The translations under genes and the position numbers were made by a program. DNA of 64,000 nucleotides from Ignavibacteriales bacterium. GTDB taxonomy: Bacteria > Bacteroidota > Ignavibacteria > Ignavibacteriales > Ignavibacteriaceae. The stretch's first letter is position 1. Each line of letters opens with the position of its first letter. Shown piece by piece: positions 45,230 through 53,363 of this stretch. The stretch covers positions 2,790,001 to 2,854,000 of the forward strand of contig CP065001.1 of assembly GCA_016700155.1 (NCBI GenBank), given 5' to 3'. A model generated the notes under the pieces. It had not been told where the DNA came from. It did no database searches and saw only the letters and a program-made list of their open reading frames with translations.

Positions 45230-45766
45230 TTATTTTTCTAATTCTGCTTGAACAAAATCAATCTCAACAGGAGTTTTTCTACCAAAAATTGAAACAAGAA
45301 CTTTTATTTTCATTTTTTCTTCGTTTACTTCCTGAACCGTTGCACTAAAATTATTGAATGGACCATCAATAATTTTAACAATATCTCCATTACGAAAAAT
45401 CGTTTCAATTCTTTCACCACTTTCGTCCTGGGTTATTCTTCCAACTATTCTTTTTACTTCCTCCGGTTGAAGTGGGTTTGGGTTATTCCTGGTACCAAGA
45501 AATCCCATAACAGATTGAGTATTAAGAATAAACTCTTTTACCTGATTATCTAAATCAGCTTGAACGAGGATATATCCGGGAAAGAAATTCTTTGTTTTAC
45601 TTTTTTTCTTGCCATCTTTAACTTCAAAGACTTTTTCAGTAGGAACTAAAATATCCTGAATTTTTGCTTTCAGCTGATCATTTTCAGCCATCTCGGACTC
45701 TAAAACACTTTTTACTTTGTTTTCATGCCCGGAAAATGTTCTAACTACATACCATTTATAATCCAT
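45230..45766 (-). CDS. nusG: Transcription termination/antitermination factor NusG
   Basis: Elongation factor that binds RNA polymerase and couples it to Rho or the ribosome. The protein has 178 residues. The NGN domain begins YKWYVVRTFSGHENKVK; the KOW domain contains GDIVKIIDGPFNNFSATVQE. It has no extra domain. secE lies 12 bases upstream. Confidence 0.97.
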   Translation of the reverse strand: MDYKWYVVRTFSGHENKVKSVLESEMAENDQLKAKIQDILVPTEKVFEVKDGKKKSKTKNFFPGYILVQADLDNQVKEFILNTQSVMGFLGTRNNPNPLQPEEVKRIVGRITQDESGERIETIFRNGDIVKIIDGPFNNFSATVQEVNEEKMKIKVLVSIFGRKTPVEIDFVQAELEK

Positions 45767-45778
45767 AAAGTCTGAAGC

Positions 45779-45961
45779 CTAATAAATACCTTTAATAAAT
45801 TCATTAATTACAAGATCAATCACATACGTGAAAGCAGCAATAACAAGGCAAACTACAATAACTATTGTGGTAGATTCTTTAAGTTCATTTTTTGTAGGCC
45901 AGGTCACTTTTTTCATTTCCTTTACCACATCATCAAAGAACTTTATTATTTTTTCTTTCAT
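45779..45961 (-). CDS. secE: Preprotein translocase subunit SecE
   Basis: Essential partner of SecY, 60 residues in the short single-helix form. The amphipathic helix VVKEMKKVTWPTKNELKEST is followed by one transmembrane segment (TIVIVVCLVIAAFTYVIDLV). It follows the tRNA-Trp gene and precedes nusG, the classical arrangement. Confidence 0.96.
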   Translation of the reverse strand: MKEKIIKFFDDVVKEMKKVTWPTKNELKESTTIVIVVCLVIAAFTYVIDLVINEFIKGIY

Positions 45962-45987
45962 TTTATAACTTTCAGGATTTTAGTATG

Positions 45988-46061
45988 CACGTCAGGAGGG
46001 ACTCGAACCCCCAACCTGCGGTTTTGGAGACCGCTGCTCTAGCCAATTGAGCTACTGACGT
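45988..46061 (-). tRNA. tRNA-Trp (anticodon CCA)
   Basis: A 74-base cloverleaf with acceptor stem ACGTCAG/CTGACGT and discriminator G. The anticodon stem GCGGT/ACCGC encloses loop CTCCAAA, giving anticodon CCA. The T-loop is TTCGAGT. The 3' CCA is not encoded. It lies between rpmG and secE. Confidence 0.96.
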
Positions 46062-46069
46062 AGCTGAAA

Positions 46070-46219
46070 TCATTTTGTTTCTTTGTGGATAGTATGCTTT
46101 TTATCCCAACGGCAATACTTTTTGAATTCAACTCTACCAGCGTGTAATCTTTTATTTTTTGTAGTAGTGTAATTTCTTCTTTTACACTCTGTACATTCTA
46201 ATGTTATTATATCTCTCAT
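46070..46219 (-). CDS. rpmG: 50S ribosomal protein L33
   Basis: Small large-subunit protein of 49 residues, read directly between two tRNA genes. It begins MRDIITLECTECKRRNYTTT and ends KKHTIHKETK. Of the four usual zinc cysteines, Cys9, Cys12 and Cys36 are present, but the last is replaced in KYCRWDKKHT, so zinc binding may be weak or use Asp39. The rpmG-tRNA-Trp-secE-nusG order is common in bacteria. Confidence 0.95.
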   Translation of the reverse strand: MRDIITLECTECKRRNYTTTKNKRLHAGRVEFKKYCRWDKKHTIHKETK

Positions 46220-46241
46220 AATTCTAATCTCATTTTGTTTG

Positions 46242-46314
46242 AGCTGACGACCGGGATTGAACCGGTGACCTCATCCTTACCAAGGATGTGCTCTACCAAC
46301 TGAGCTACGTCAGC
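46242..46314 (-). tRNA. tRNA-Thr (anticodon GGT)
   Basis: A 73-base cloverleaf with acceptor stem GCTGACG/CGTCAGC and discriminator T. The anticodon stem CATCC/GGATG encloses loop TTGGTAA, giving anticodon GGT. The D-loop holds AGTTGGTA and the T-loop TTCAATC. CCA is not encoded. Confidence 0.96.
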
Positions 46315-46338
46315 AATAAAATTATTATTTATTGCTTG

Positions 46339-46412
46339 AGCGGGAGACGGGACTCGAACCCGCGACCAACAGCTTGGAAGGCTGTGACTCTAGCCAACTG
46401 AGTTACTCCCGC
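46339..46412 (-). tRNA. tRNA-Gly (anticodon TCC)
   Basis: A 74-base cloverleaf with acceptor stem GCGGGAG/CTCCCGC and discriminator T. The anticodon stem ACAGC/GCTGT encloses loop CTTCCAA, giving anticodon TCC. The T-loop is TTCGAGT. CCA is not encoded. Confidence 0.96.
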
Positions 46413-46531
46413 AATCAATCATCAATATAAACAGAACATTTAATTTGAAATTCTATGTTGAAGAACCAGAAAGCTAATGACAACTTTTCTTTGTTACCAT
46501 GTTCCCCAATATTTCAATAAAAATCGTTTTG

Positions 46532-46615
46532 TGGGCGGCGAGGGATTCGAACCCCCAAAGGCGTCAGCCAACGGATTTACAGTCCGCCCCGGCTCTCCAA
46601 CTCCGGCGTCCGCCC
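46532..46615 (-). tRNA. tRNA-Tyr (anticodon GTA)
   Basis: An 84-base class II tRNA with a long variable arm. The acceptor stem is GGGCGG/CCGCCC with discriminator A. The anticodon loop CTGTAAA gives anticodon GTA. The T-loop is TTCGAAT. CCA is not encoded. It is the first transcribed element after a strong promoter, leading the Tyr-Gly-Thr-rpmG-Trp-secE series. Confidence 0.94.
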
Positions 46616-46633
46616 GGATTTATAAACGAGCAA

Positions 46634-46665
46634 CAAATATATTTGTTATGAAATAAAAATGCAAA
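46634..46665 (-). promoter_or_regulatory. Promoter for the tRNA-Tyr/rpmG/secE-nusG/rplK transcript
   Basis: On the minus strand TTTG (46662-46665) is followed by exactly 20 bases and TATATTTG (46634-46641), a perfect match to the Bacteroidetes TTTG-N19-21-TAnnTTTG promoter. Transcription would start just upstream of the tRNA-Tyr 5' end at 46615. Confidence 0.85.
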
Positions 46666-46722
46666 TAAAATCTATTGAATATGACATTCATTAATAAATA
46701 TTGAGGCATGAGTTACAAAATT

Positions 46723-48261
46723 TCAATGTTTCCAAAGCTCACGGTCAAGGCTTCGGTATTGTATGGCTTCACTAATATGATTTGACATTATTTCTTCTGA
46801 ACCATCAAGATCTGCAATCGTTCGGCTCACTTTCAAAATTCTATCATAAGCTCGCGCCGATAAACCCAGTTTTGTCATAGCCATTTTTAATAATTCAGAG
46901 CCCGGTTGATCTAATTTACAATATTGTCGTACTTCTTTAGTTCCCATGTCCCCATTATTAAAAATGTGTTTTAAGTCCTTAAATCTGTTAAACTGCACTT
47001 TCCTAGCGTTGATTACTCTTTTTCTTATTTCATTTGAACCTTCGCTCTTAATGTCAGATGAAAGTTCTTTGTATTTAACCGCTGGTACTTCGATGTGAAT
47101 ATCTATTCTGTCAAGAAGTGGTCCGGATATTTTGGACATGTACTTTTGAATAATTGGAGGCGAACATGTGCATTCTTTTGTTGGATCAGTAAAGAATCCA
47201 CATGGGCAGGGATTCATTGCAGATGCTAACATAAAATTCGCAGGAAACTCTAATGATAACTTGGAGCGACTAACTGTGACTTTTGAATCTTCAAGTGGCT
47301 GCCTGAGAACTTCAAGTACATTCTTTTTGAATTCAGGCAATTCATCTAAAAATAAAACCCCATGATGAGCAAAAGATACTTCTCCCGGTCTGGGGAATGA
47401 GCCGCCGCCGACAAGTGCAGCATCTGACACAGTATGGTGCGGGCTTCTGAATGGTCTCTCAGTAACCAATGCCTGCTCTTTTGAAAGAATTCCAGCAACA
47501 GAATGAATCTTTGTTGTTTCCAGTGCTTCTTCAAATGATAATGGGGGAAGAATTGATGGGAGTCTTTTAGCCAGCATTGTTTTACCAGATCCAGGTGGAC
47601 CTATCATTAAAATATTATGACTACCTGCAGCCGCTACTTCAAGTGCTCTTTTTACATTTTCCTGTCCTTTGACATCAGAAAAATCAAGTTGATAAACATT
47701 TATAGAAGAAAACAATTTTTCAGTTTTAACTTCTGTTTTAGTTTTTGAAATATCTCCCCTCAAAAACTGAACGACCTCTTCGAGATTTTTCATACCGTAC
47801 ACCTCAAGACCATCAACTATCGCGGCTTCTTCTGCTGATTCCAGGGGAAGTAAAATTCTTTTAAATCCCTTACGTTTTGCTTCAACTGAAATTGGAAGCA
47901 CACCTTTCACCGGACGCAAGTTACCATCAAGTGAAAGCTCACCCAAAAATATTGTATCATCAATTAAGATATTTTCAAGAACTCCGGTAGCAGATAAAAT
48001 TCCAACTGCGATAGGAAGATCAAAGGAACTTCCTTCTTTCCGAATATCCGCCGGTGCAAGATTGATCGTAACTTTTTTAAGAGGGAATTCCAATCCTGAA
48101 TTCTTAATTGCCGCAGTTACCCGTTCACGACTTTCTTTTACTGCATTATCAGGTAACCCAACTATGATAAAATTAGGGATCTGTTTTTCGACATGAGTTT
48201 CAACTTCAAGAATGTAGGCATCAATTCCATAAGTTGCACTTGAGTATATTTTAGATAACAT
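46723..48261 (-). CDS. comM: ComM/YifB-family AAA+ ATPase (Mg-chelatase-like)
   Basis: Hexameric branch-migration helicase that helps integrate DNA taken up by natural transformation; it is also found in bacteria not known to be competent. The protein has 512 residues. An N-terminal S5/Lon-like fold (about 1-190) precedes the AAA+ core with Walker A GPPGSGKTMLAKRLP and Walker B LFLDELPEF. The cysteine-rich insert is NPCPCGFFTDPTKECTCSPP. The C-terminal Mg-chelatase domain includes the GLSARAYDRILKVSRTIADL segment. It is likely monocistronic. Confidence 0.94.
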   Translation of the reverse strand: MLSKIYSSATYGIDAYILEVETHVEKQIPNFIIVGLPDNAVKESRERVTAAIKNSGLEFPLKKVTINLAPADIRKEGSSFDLPIAVGILSATGVLENILIDDTIFLGELSLDGNLRPVKGVLPISVEAKRKGFKRILLPLESAEEAAIVDGLEVYGMKNLEEVVQFLRGDISKTKTEVKTEKLFSSINVYQLDFSDVKGQENVKRALEVAAAGSHNILMIGPPGSGKTMLAKRLPSILPPLSFEEALETTKIHSVAGILSKEQALVTERPFRSPHHTVSDAALVGGGSFPRPGEVSFAHHGVLFLDELPEFKKNVLEVLRQPLEDSKVTVSRSKLSLEFPANFMLASAMNPCPCGFFTDPTKECTCSPPIIQKYMSKISGPLLDRIDIHIEVPAVKYKELSSDIKSEGSNEIRKRVINARKVQFNRFKDLKHIFNNGDMGTKEVRQYCKLDQPGSELLKMAMTKLGLSARAYDRILKVSRTIADLDGSEEIMSNHISEAIQYRSLDRELWKH

Positions 48262-48326
48262 CTGAAATGCCTGCAGAAAATTATTAGAAAAAATTTAGAA
48301 GTGACTACTGACTAATTTTTCAGAAC

Positions 48327-50021
48327 TTATTTTGCTAAAATCATTTTACGAGTCTGCGAGAACGATGGTGTTGTAACTTTATAAAGATAGATTCCGGATG
48401 GCAGTTCAGTACCATCAAAATTAAATTTATGCTGACCTTTTTCTAAAACACCATCCTGCAAAGTTACTACTTCCCTGCCCTCAAGATTATAAATCACTAT
48501 ATGTACTTCACTTGCTTCAAGCAAATCTACTACAATACTTGTTTTAGGATTAAATGGATTGGGGAAATTTTGTTCCACAATAACCTGATCTTCAAGCTTA
48601 CCCTGACCTACTTTAACACTACCTGAATAAACTACACTGCCATCTTTATTCACTTGCTTTATCCTGTAATAAACTATTCCTGCAAGTTCATCAACAACAT
48701 CTGTGTAAGAGTAAATTTTTTCCTGATCGTCAATTGCCTGAACTTTCACAACTTCTAAATAAGGCTGCGCCTGAATAGACTTTTCAAGAATATACACGGA
48801 AGCAATATTCTTCCCGACAGAATTCCAGTTAAGTTCAATCGAGTTTTTATATAGTGCAATATTAAGTTCCGGTGCAGTTGTAAATAGCGGTGCATCTGAT
48901 TTTACAAGTTGAATTCCACCAAACTCTATTATTTGTTTTTGAAGCAGTGTGGTAAATTCATCACTTGTGTCAAACTTTAATAGAAGAAATGCATTCGAAC
49001 CATCAAGTGTGTTACCGTTATAATTATTATTAATAAAGGCTTTGTTTATATCATCATCGAATTCTATTAATCTTAACTGTTCAATGTTGCAGCTTTTATT
49101 TTCAGCATTGATTTTAAATTTGAAACTCAGGTCAGCCGTGGATATTCCCGGTGGTAATTTTCCTTTGCTTAACAATTTTCCATCTGAAAAAAATCTTATT
49201 CGATCAGTATTTTTTTCAATAATGACTGAAATATGATTCCACATTTTTCTGCTGATGAATTCCGGTTTCGAGTATTCCAGTTCACTATCAATAAAATCAG
49301 TATAAACCATGAGATGCGGATTATACTTCAGTTCCAGAATATTTTTTTGTTGTCTTTTATCTTCAAGTGATAGTATTGATATATCCACATTATTTAATTT
49401 TAACCAAAAATCAAGAAGAAGATATTTTGCATTTTGCTCAGGCATCTTAATATTAAGATATGATTCCGAGGATAACTGAAGCGACCTGCCGGCGAGTTTT
49501 TGTGGTTTATAAAATTCTAAATTCAACTCGGTATAATATGGTTCGACTGATTCCTGGTAAAGATCATCCTCAGAATATGTACAATATCCAAGTATCTTGT
49601 TGTTATTCTTATATATTCCCGCGATCCCGATTTTATCAGCACTTACATTTTCGTTTTTGAAAGAAAGCAACACCTGGAAAAAATCGTTTGTTCCTAATGT
49701 AGAATCGGAAAAATCAACAACTATACTTTTATTTTTTTTCAAAGACTCTGAATTTTCAACTTCCAAAACTTTTAACTTTATTTTTTTACCCGAGTATCGA
49801 AGTTCTGCTGATTTTATTTCCGTACCTGATCCTGCTTGAATTAATATCTCAAGAACACTTGCGTTATTAAAAGCTTTGGTTGTTACAAATGATACTTCGA
49901 ATGTTGAATTAACAGGGATGAATTTGGGAAATGAAAGATCGTAGTACTCTCGGTTTAATTGTGCAAATGCCGAAATGGCAAAAAGTACAACTACCAGCAA
50001 TATTTTAATGACCTTAGTCAT
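48327..50021 (-). CDS. T9SS-sorted secreted protein with LamG-like region
   Basis: Secreted or surface protein of 564 residues. A Sec signal (MTKVIKILLVVVLFAISAFA) leads to beta-rich sequence. The region about 165-350 looks like a LamG/concanavalin jelly roll (YLLLDFWLKLNN, WNHISVIIEKNTDRIRFFSDG). A fibronectin-like stretch follows, then the type A T9SS sorting domain (about 485-564) with EQNFPNPFNPKTSI and a final TRKMILAK. The sorting domain is recognised by the type IX secretion machinery and removed or anchored outside. It is co-oriented 39 bases after nuoI. The ligand is unknown. Confidence 0.85.
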   Translation of the reverse strand: MTKVIKILLVVVLFAISAFAQLNREYYDLSFPKFIPVNSTFEVSFVTTKAFNNASVLEILIQAGSGTEIKSAELRYSGKKIKLKVLEVENSESLKKNKSIVVDFSDSTLGTNDFFQVLLSFKNENVSADKIGIAGIYKNNNKILGYCTYSEDDLYQESVEPYYTELNLEFYKPQKLAGRSLQLSSESYLNIKMPEQNAKYLLLDFWLKLNNVDISILSLEDKRQQKNILELKYNPHLMVYTDFIDSELEYSKPEFISRKMWNHISVIIEKNTDRIRFFSDGKLLSKGKLPPGISTADLSFKFKINAENKSCNIEQLRLIEFDDDINKAFINNNYNGNTLDGSNAFLLLKFDTSDEFTTLLQKQIIEFGGIQLVKSDAPLFTTAPELNIALYKNSIELNWNSVGKNIASVYILEKSIQAQPYLEVVKVQAIDDQEKIYSYTDVVDELAGIVYYRIKQVNKDGSVVYSGSVKVGQGKLEDQVIVEQNFPNPFNPKTSIVVDLLEASEVHIVIYNLEGREVVTLQDGVLEKGQHKFNFDGTELPSGIYLYKVTTPSFSQTRKMILAK

Positions 50022-50060
50022 AGGGGTGGAGAAATTAACTACAAATAATTAAAACATCAA

Positions 50061-50555
50061 CTATTTATAATTTCTCAAAAAGTCTATTCGTTCCTGAACC
50101 TGTGTTACCGGAACCAATAGTTTATCTTTTCCATACAGTGCATCAGCGCGATTGCTGAACGCTAGTTCATAATCTTTACTCATAACAATTGCTTCCTCGG
50201 GACAAACTTCTTCACAAAATCCGCAAAAAATACATCTCAACATATTTATCTCGAAGACTTCAGGATAACGTTCTTTTTCTCTTTCTGTTTCTGAAGCCTG
50301 AACTTCAATAGCTAAAGCCGGGCATACTCTTGAACAAAGTCCGCACGCCACGCATCTTTCTTCACCATTATTTTCCATTACAAGAACAGGGCGACCGCGG
50401 TAAGATGCCGGCGGATTAAATCTTTCTTCAGGATATTGCATGGTGAATTTTGGTTTGAACATATTTTTTAATGTTAAACCTAATCCTTTAACTATTTCAG
50501 GAATATAAATTCTTTCCCAAACTGTCAAATCTTTTGATCGTTTCTTAACTGGCAT
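50061..50555 (-). CDS. nuoI: NADH-quinone oxidoreductase subunit I
   Basis: Carries iron-sulfur clusters N6a and N6b in the peripheral arm of complex I. The protein has 164 residues with two 4Fe-4S motifs, CVACGLCSRVCP and CIFCGFCEEVCP. The N-terminus has the amphipathic helix typical of this subunit. It follows nuoH. No nuoJ-N genes follow; the next gene is a secreted protein, so the complex I genes are split across the genome. Confidence 0.94.
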   Translation of the reverse strand: MPVKKRSKDLTVWERIYIPEIVKGLGLTLKNMFKPKFTMQYPEERFNPPASYRGRPVLVMENNGEERCVACGLCSRVCPALAIEVQASETEREKERYPEVFEINMLRCIFCGFCEEVCPEEAIVMSKDYELAFSNRADALYGKDKLLVPVTQVQERIDFLRNYK

Positions 50556-50609
50556 TAATACTCCCGGTAAAAACTTCTTTCACAAATTCATTAAATGATG
50601 ATACACAAA

Positions 50610-51647
50610 TCATAAATTAAAAATCATTATTAGTAATGCAACCCAGATAATATTAATTAATGATAACGGGAACATTACTTTCCATCCGAGATTCATTAAC
50701 TGATCATATCTGAATCTTGGTAAACTCCATCGTACCCATAAGAAAAAGAATAACACAGCACCCATCTTTACAAAAAATGTTGCGACCTGAATAAGAACTG
50801 TTAACCAGGCAGGTAATCCGAATGTTGCAACATCAACAAACGGTAAGTTATATCCGCCAAGGTATAATGTAATGATAAGTCCGCTTGCAATTATCATATT
50901 AGCGTATTCCGCTAAAAAGAAACCTGCGAATTTCATACTGCTGTATTCGGTATGGAATCCACCGACTAATTCTGGTTCAGCTTCGGGTAAATCGAAAGGT
51001 AACCTGTTTGTCTCAGCAAATGCGGAAACAACAAATGTTATAAAACCGATTGGCTGTAGCCACATATTCCAGAGATAAGCTCCCTGACCTTCAACAATAG
51101 CAATTGGTCTTAGTGATTCTGATAAAAGTAGAACGCCGCCGATTGAAAATCCCATTGAGATTTCGTAAGAGATCATTTGAGCAGATGATCTGATTCCGCC
51201 TAATAATGAATATTTACTTCCCGATGACCAGCCTGCAAGTGTAATTGCGTAAACACCTAATGATGTAAGGGCAAGCACATATAATATTCCGATATTAACA
51301 TCAGCGACAACGAGTGAAATGTTATAACCAAAAACTTCTATATTTCCTCCGATTGGTATAACAGCGTAAGTAGTAAAAGCAACGAACAATGCTATCATTG
51401 GTGCAATTGTATGTATTACTTTGCTTGCGTTGAACGGAACAATATCTTCTTTAAATAAAAGTTTTAATACATCAGCAAATGGTTGAAGAATTCCTTCCCA
51501 TCCAACTCTGTTCGGACCTAAACGATTCTGTGCCCATGCGCTTACTCTTCTTTCAAAATACACTAAGTAAGAAACTGTGAGCAGCATTACTGTCAGTATA
51601 AAACCTATTTTGATAAGGGTAATAACCGCAATTTCAAGGATATTCAT
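50610..51647 (-). CDS. nuoH: NADH-quinone oxidoreductase subunit H
   Basis: Membrane subunit that forms the quinone-binding pocket of complex I with NuoD and NuoB. The protein has 345 residues and about eight helices. The conserved stretches ERRVSAWAQNRLGPNRVGW, ETNRLPFDLPEAEPELVGG and FHTEYSSMKFAGFFLAEY are intact, including the acidic residues of the proton path. It lies between nuoG and nuoI. Confidence 0.97.
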   Translation of the reverse strand: MNILEIAVITLIKIGFILTVMLLTVSYLVYFERRVSAWAQNRLGPNRVGWEGILQPFADVLKLLFKEDIVPFNASKVIHTIAPMIALFVAFTTYAVIPIGGNIEVFGYNISLVVADVNIGILYVLALTSLGVYAITLAGWSSGSKYSLLGGIRSSAQMISYEISMGFSIGGVLLLSESLRPIAIVEGQGAYLWNMWLQPIGFITFVVSAFAETNRLPFDLPEAEPELVGGFHTEYSSMKFAGFFLAEYANMIIASGLIITLYLGGYNLPFVDVATFGLPAWLTVLIQVATFFVKMGAVLFFFLWVRWSLPRFRYDQLMNLGWKVMFPLSLINIIWVALLIMIFNL

Positions 51648-51662
51648 TTAATTATTTCTCCC

Positions 51663-53345
51663 TTATGCTTTAATAGTCTGTTCTGAAATTTTAATTTTTA
51701 ATTTAGCGCCAAGTTCGCCGATGACATCGTAATCAAGTCCTTTAAATTCAGGAACTGTATTTACTATTTCATTAAACACTTCTTCCGCCATTGCAAACTT
51801 ATATTTTTGTCCGAACATATTTGATAAACCGGCAAGTATTCTCCACGTTGCTTTTGCGTCGTGTTTAGTTCCGTTTGCCCACTTGTCATACTTTGTTCCG
51901 AATCTATCTAGCCTGCTCATTGACATTCCTTCAAGTGCGCGATCTTCTTCATTAAGCGCAACTGCAGGACGAATCCTTTGAACTCTTCCATCAAAATTAA
52001 TTACAGTTCCGTTTTTCTCAGCATAAGTAGCTGCGGGAAAAACAATATCTGCAAGTGCTGTTGTTTTGTTAAAGTTTGCAGAGTGTACAATTAATAAATC
52101 CAATTTGGTTAAGATAGTTTCTAATTCTGAATTAAGAGAAACAACATCCTCTTCTATAATAAAGAGAGCTTTTATCTTTCCGTCTTTGATTGCATTTACA
52201 ATTCCATCAAAGTTCAATCCTGACGAAGATGATTTTACTCCAAGTAATTCGGCTCCTAATGAGTTGGAAGTCATGTCAGATTTTCTGAGAATATCATCAG
52301 CAAATTCGGGATCATTCTTTTTTATGAAATCGATATTCTTTGTTCCTAAAACTGATTTTGCAAATTTTGAAACCATAAAATCATCTTCGCATGTAGAAGA
52401 TGCTGAGCCAATAACTGCAATTTCATCTTTCTTAAATGATCTCAATTCTTTAGCTGCTAATTGAAATGCTTCATCCCAATCAACTTTTACTAATGAACCA
52501 TCTCTTCTGATATGTGGTCCGTCAACTCTTTCTTCATTTACAAATTTGAATGTGCTTAATCTTCCGTGATCACACATCCAGTAGCTGTTAACTTCTTCAT
52601 TAAGTCTTGGTGTTATTCTCAATACTTTATTGTTACGTACCCATAAATCAATATTGCACCCGCGTGAGCAGCCCTGGCAAATTGTTTTTGTCGATGACAT
52701 ATCCCAGACTCTTGCGTTAAATCTGAAATCTCTGTTTGTCAACGCGCCAACAGGACAAATATCAGTTGTATTTAGTGAATAAGGATTATCCATTTGCTGA
52801 CCGGGATAAGTAACGATTGTAACTCTGTCGCCTCGTTTAACAAAAGTAAGTTCCGGATCTTTTGCAATCTCATCGCAGAAGCGGATACACCGCGAACAGG
52901 AAATACAACGTTCAGCATCAAACATAACATAAGGACCGAGTTCAACTCTTTTATCTTTGTGAACTTTCTCTTCAACAAACCTGCTTTCACCTGCTGAATG
53001 TGAATAAGCATAATCCTGAAGTTTGCACTCACCCGCCTCATCGCAAATAGGACAATCAAGCGGATGATTGATCAATATAAATTCCATAACAGCATTACGA
53101 GCGGCAAGAGTTTTTTCTGATTGTGTATGAACAACCATTCCTTCAGCCGCAATTGTTGAACAAGCGATAACAAGCTTTGGCATTTTTTCAACTTCAACCA
53201 AACATACGCGGCAGTTGCCGGAAACAGATAAAGAAGGATGCCAGCAAAAATGCGGGATGTCAATCCCGACCGCTTTGGCAGCTTCTATAATCGTCTGTCC
53301 CTGTGTAAACTCTATTTCTTTTCCATCTATAATAAAATTAGGCAT
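51663..53345 (-). CDS. nuoG: NADH-quinone oxidoreductase subunit G
   Basis: Iron-sulfur subunit of the NADH dehydrogenase arm, 560 residues. The N-terminal 2Fe-2S domain contains CWHPSLSVSGNCRVCLVEV; then HPLDCPICDEAGECKLQDYA; the 4Fe-4S motifs CISCSRCIRFCDE and CPVGALTN; and a molybdopterin-oxidoreductase-like domain starting CQGCSRGCNIDLW. That last domain is short compared with the E. coli subunit (about 900 residues), like other compact NuoG proteins. It follows an M16 peptidase gene by 18 bases. Confidence 0.94.
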   Translation of the reverse strand: MPNFIIDGKEIEFTQGQTIIEAAKAVGIDIPHFCWHPSLSVSGNCRVCLVEVEKMPKLVIACSTIAAEGMVVHTQSEKTLAARNAVMEFILINHPLDCPICDEAGECKLQDYAYSHSAGESRFVEEKVHKDKRVELGPYVMFDAERCISCSRCIRFCDEIAKDPELTFVKRGDRVTIVTYPGQQMDNPYSLNTTDICPVGALTNRDFRFNARVWDMSSTKTICQGCSRGCNIDLWVRNNKVLRITPRLNEEVNSYWMCDHGRLSTFKFVNEERVDGPHIRRDGSLVKVDWDEAFQLAAKELRSFKKDEIAVIGSASSTCEDDFMVSKFAKSVLGTKNIDFIKKNDPEFADDILRKSDMTSNSLGAELLGVKSSSSGLNFDGIVNAIKDGKIKALFIIEEDVVSLNSELETILTKLDLLIVHSANFNKTTALADIVFPAATYAEKNGTVINFDGRVQRIRPAVALNEEDRALEGMSMSRLDRFGTKYDKWANGTKHDAKATWRILAGLSNMFGQKYKFAMAEEVFNEIVNTVPEFKGLDYDVIGELGAKLKIKISEQTIKA

Positions 53346-53363
53346 AGTAAAACCTGTTATGTG

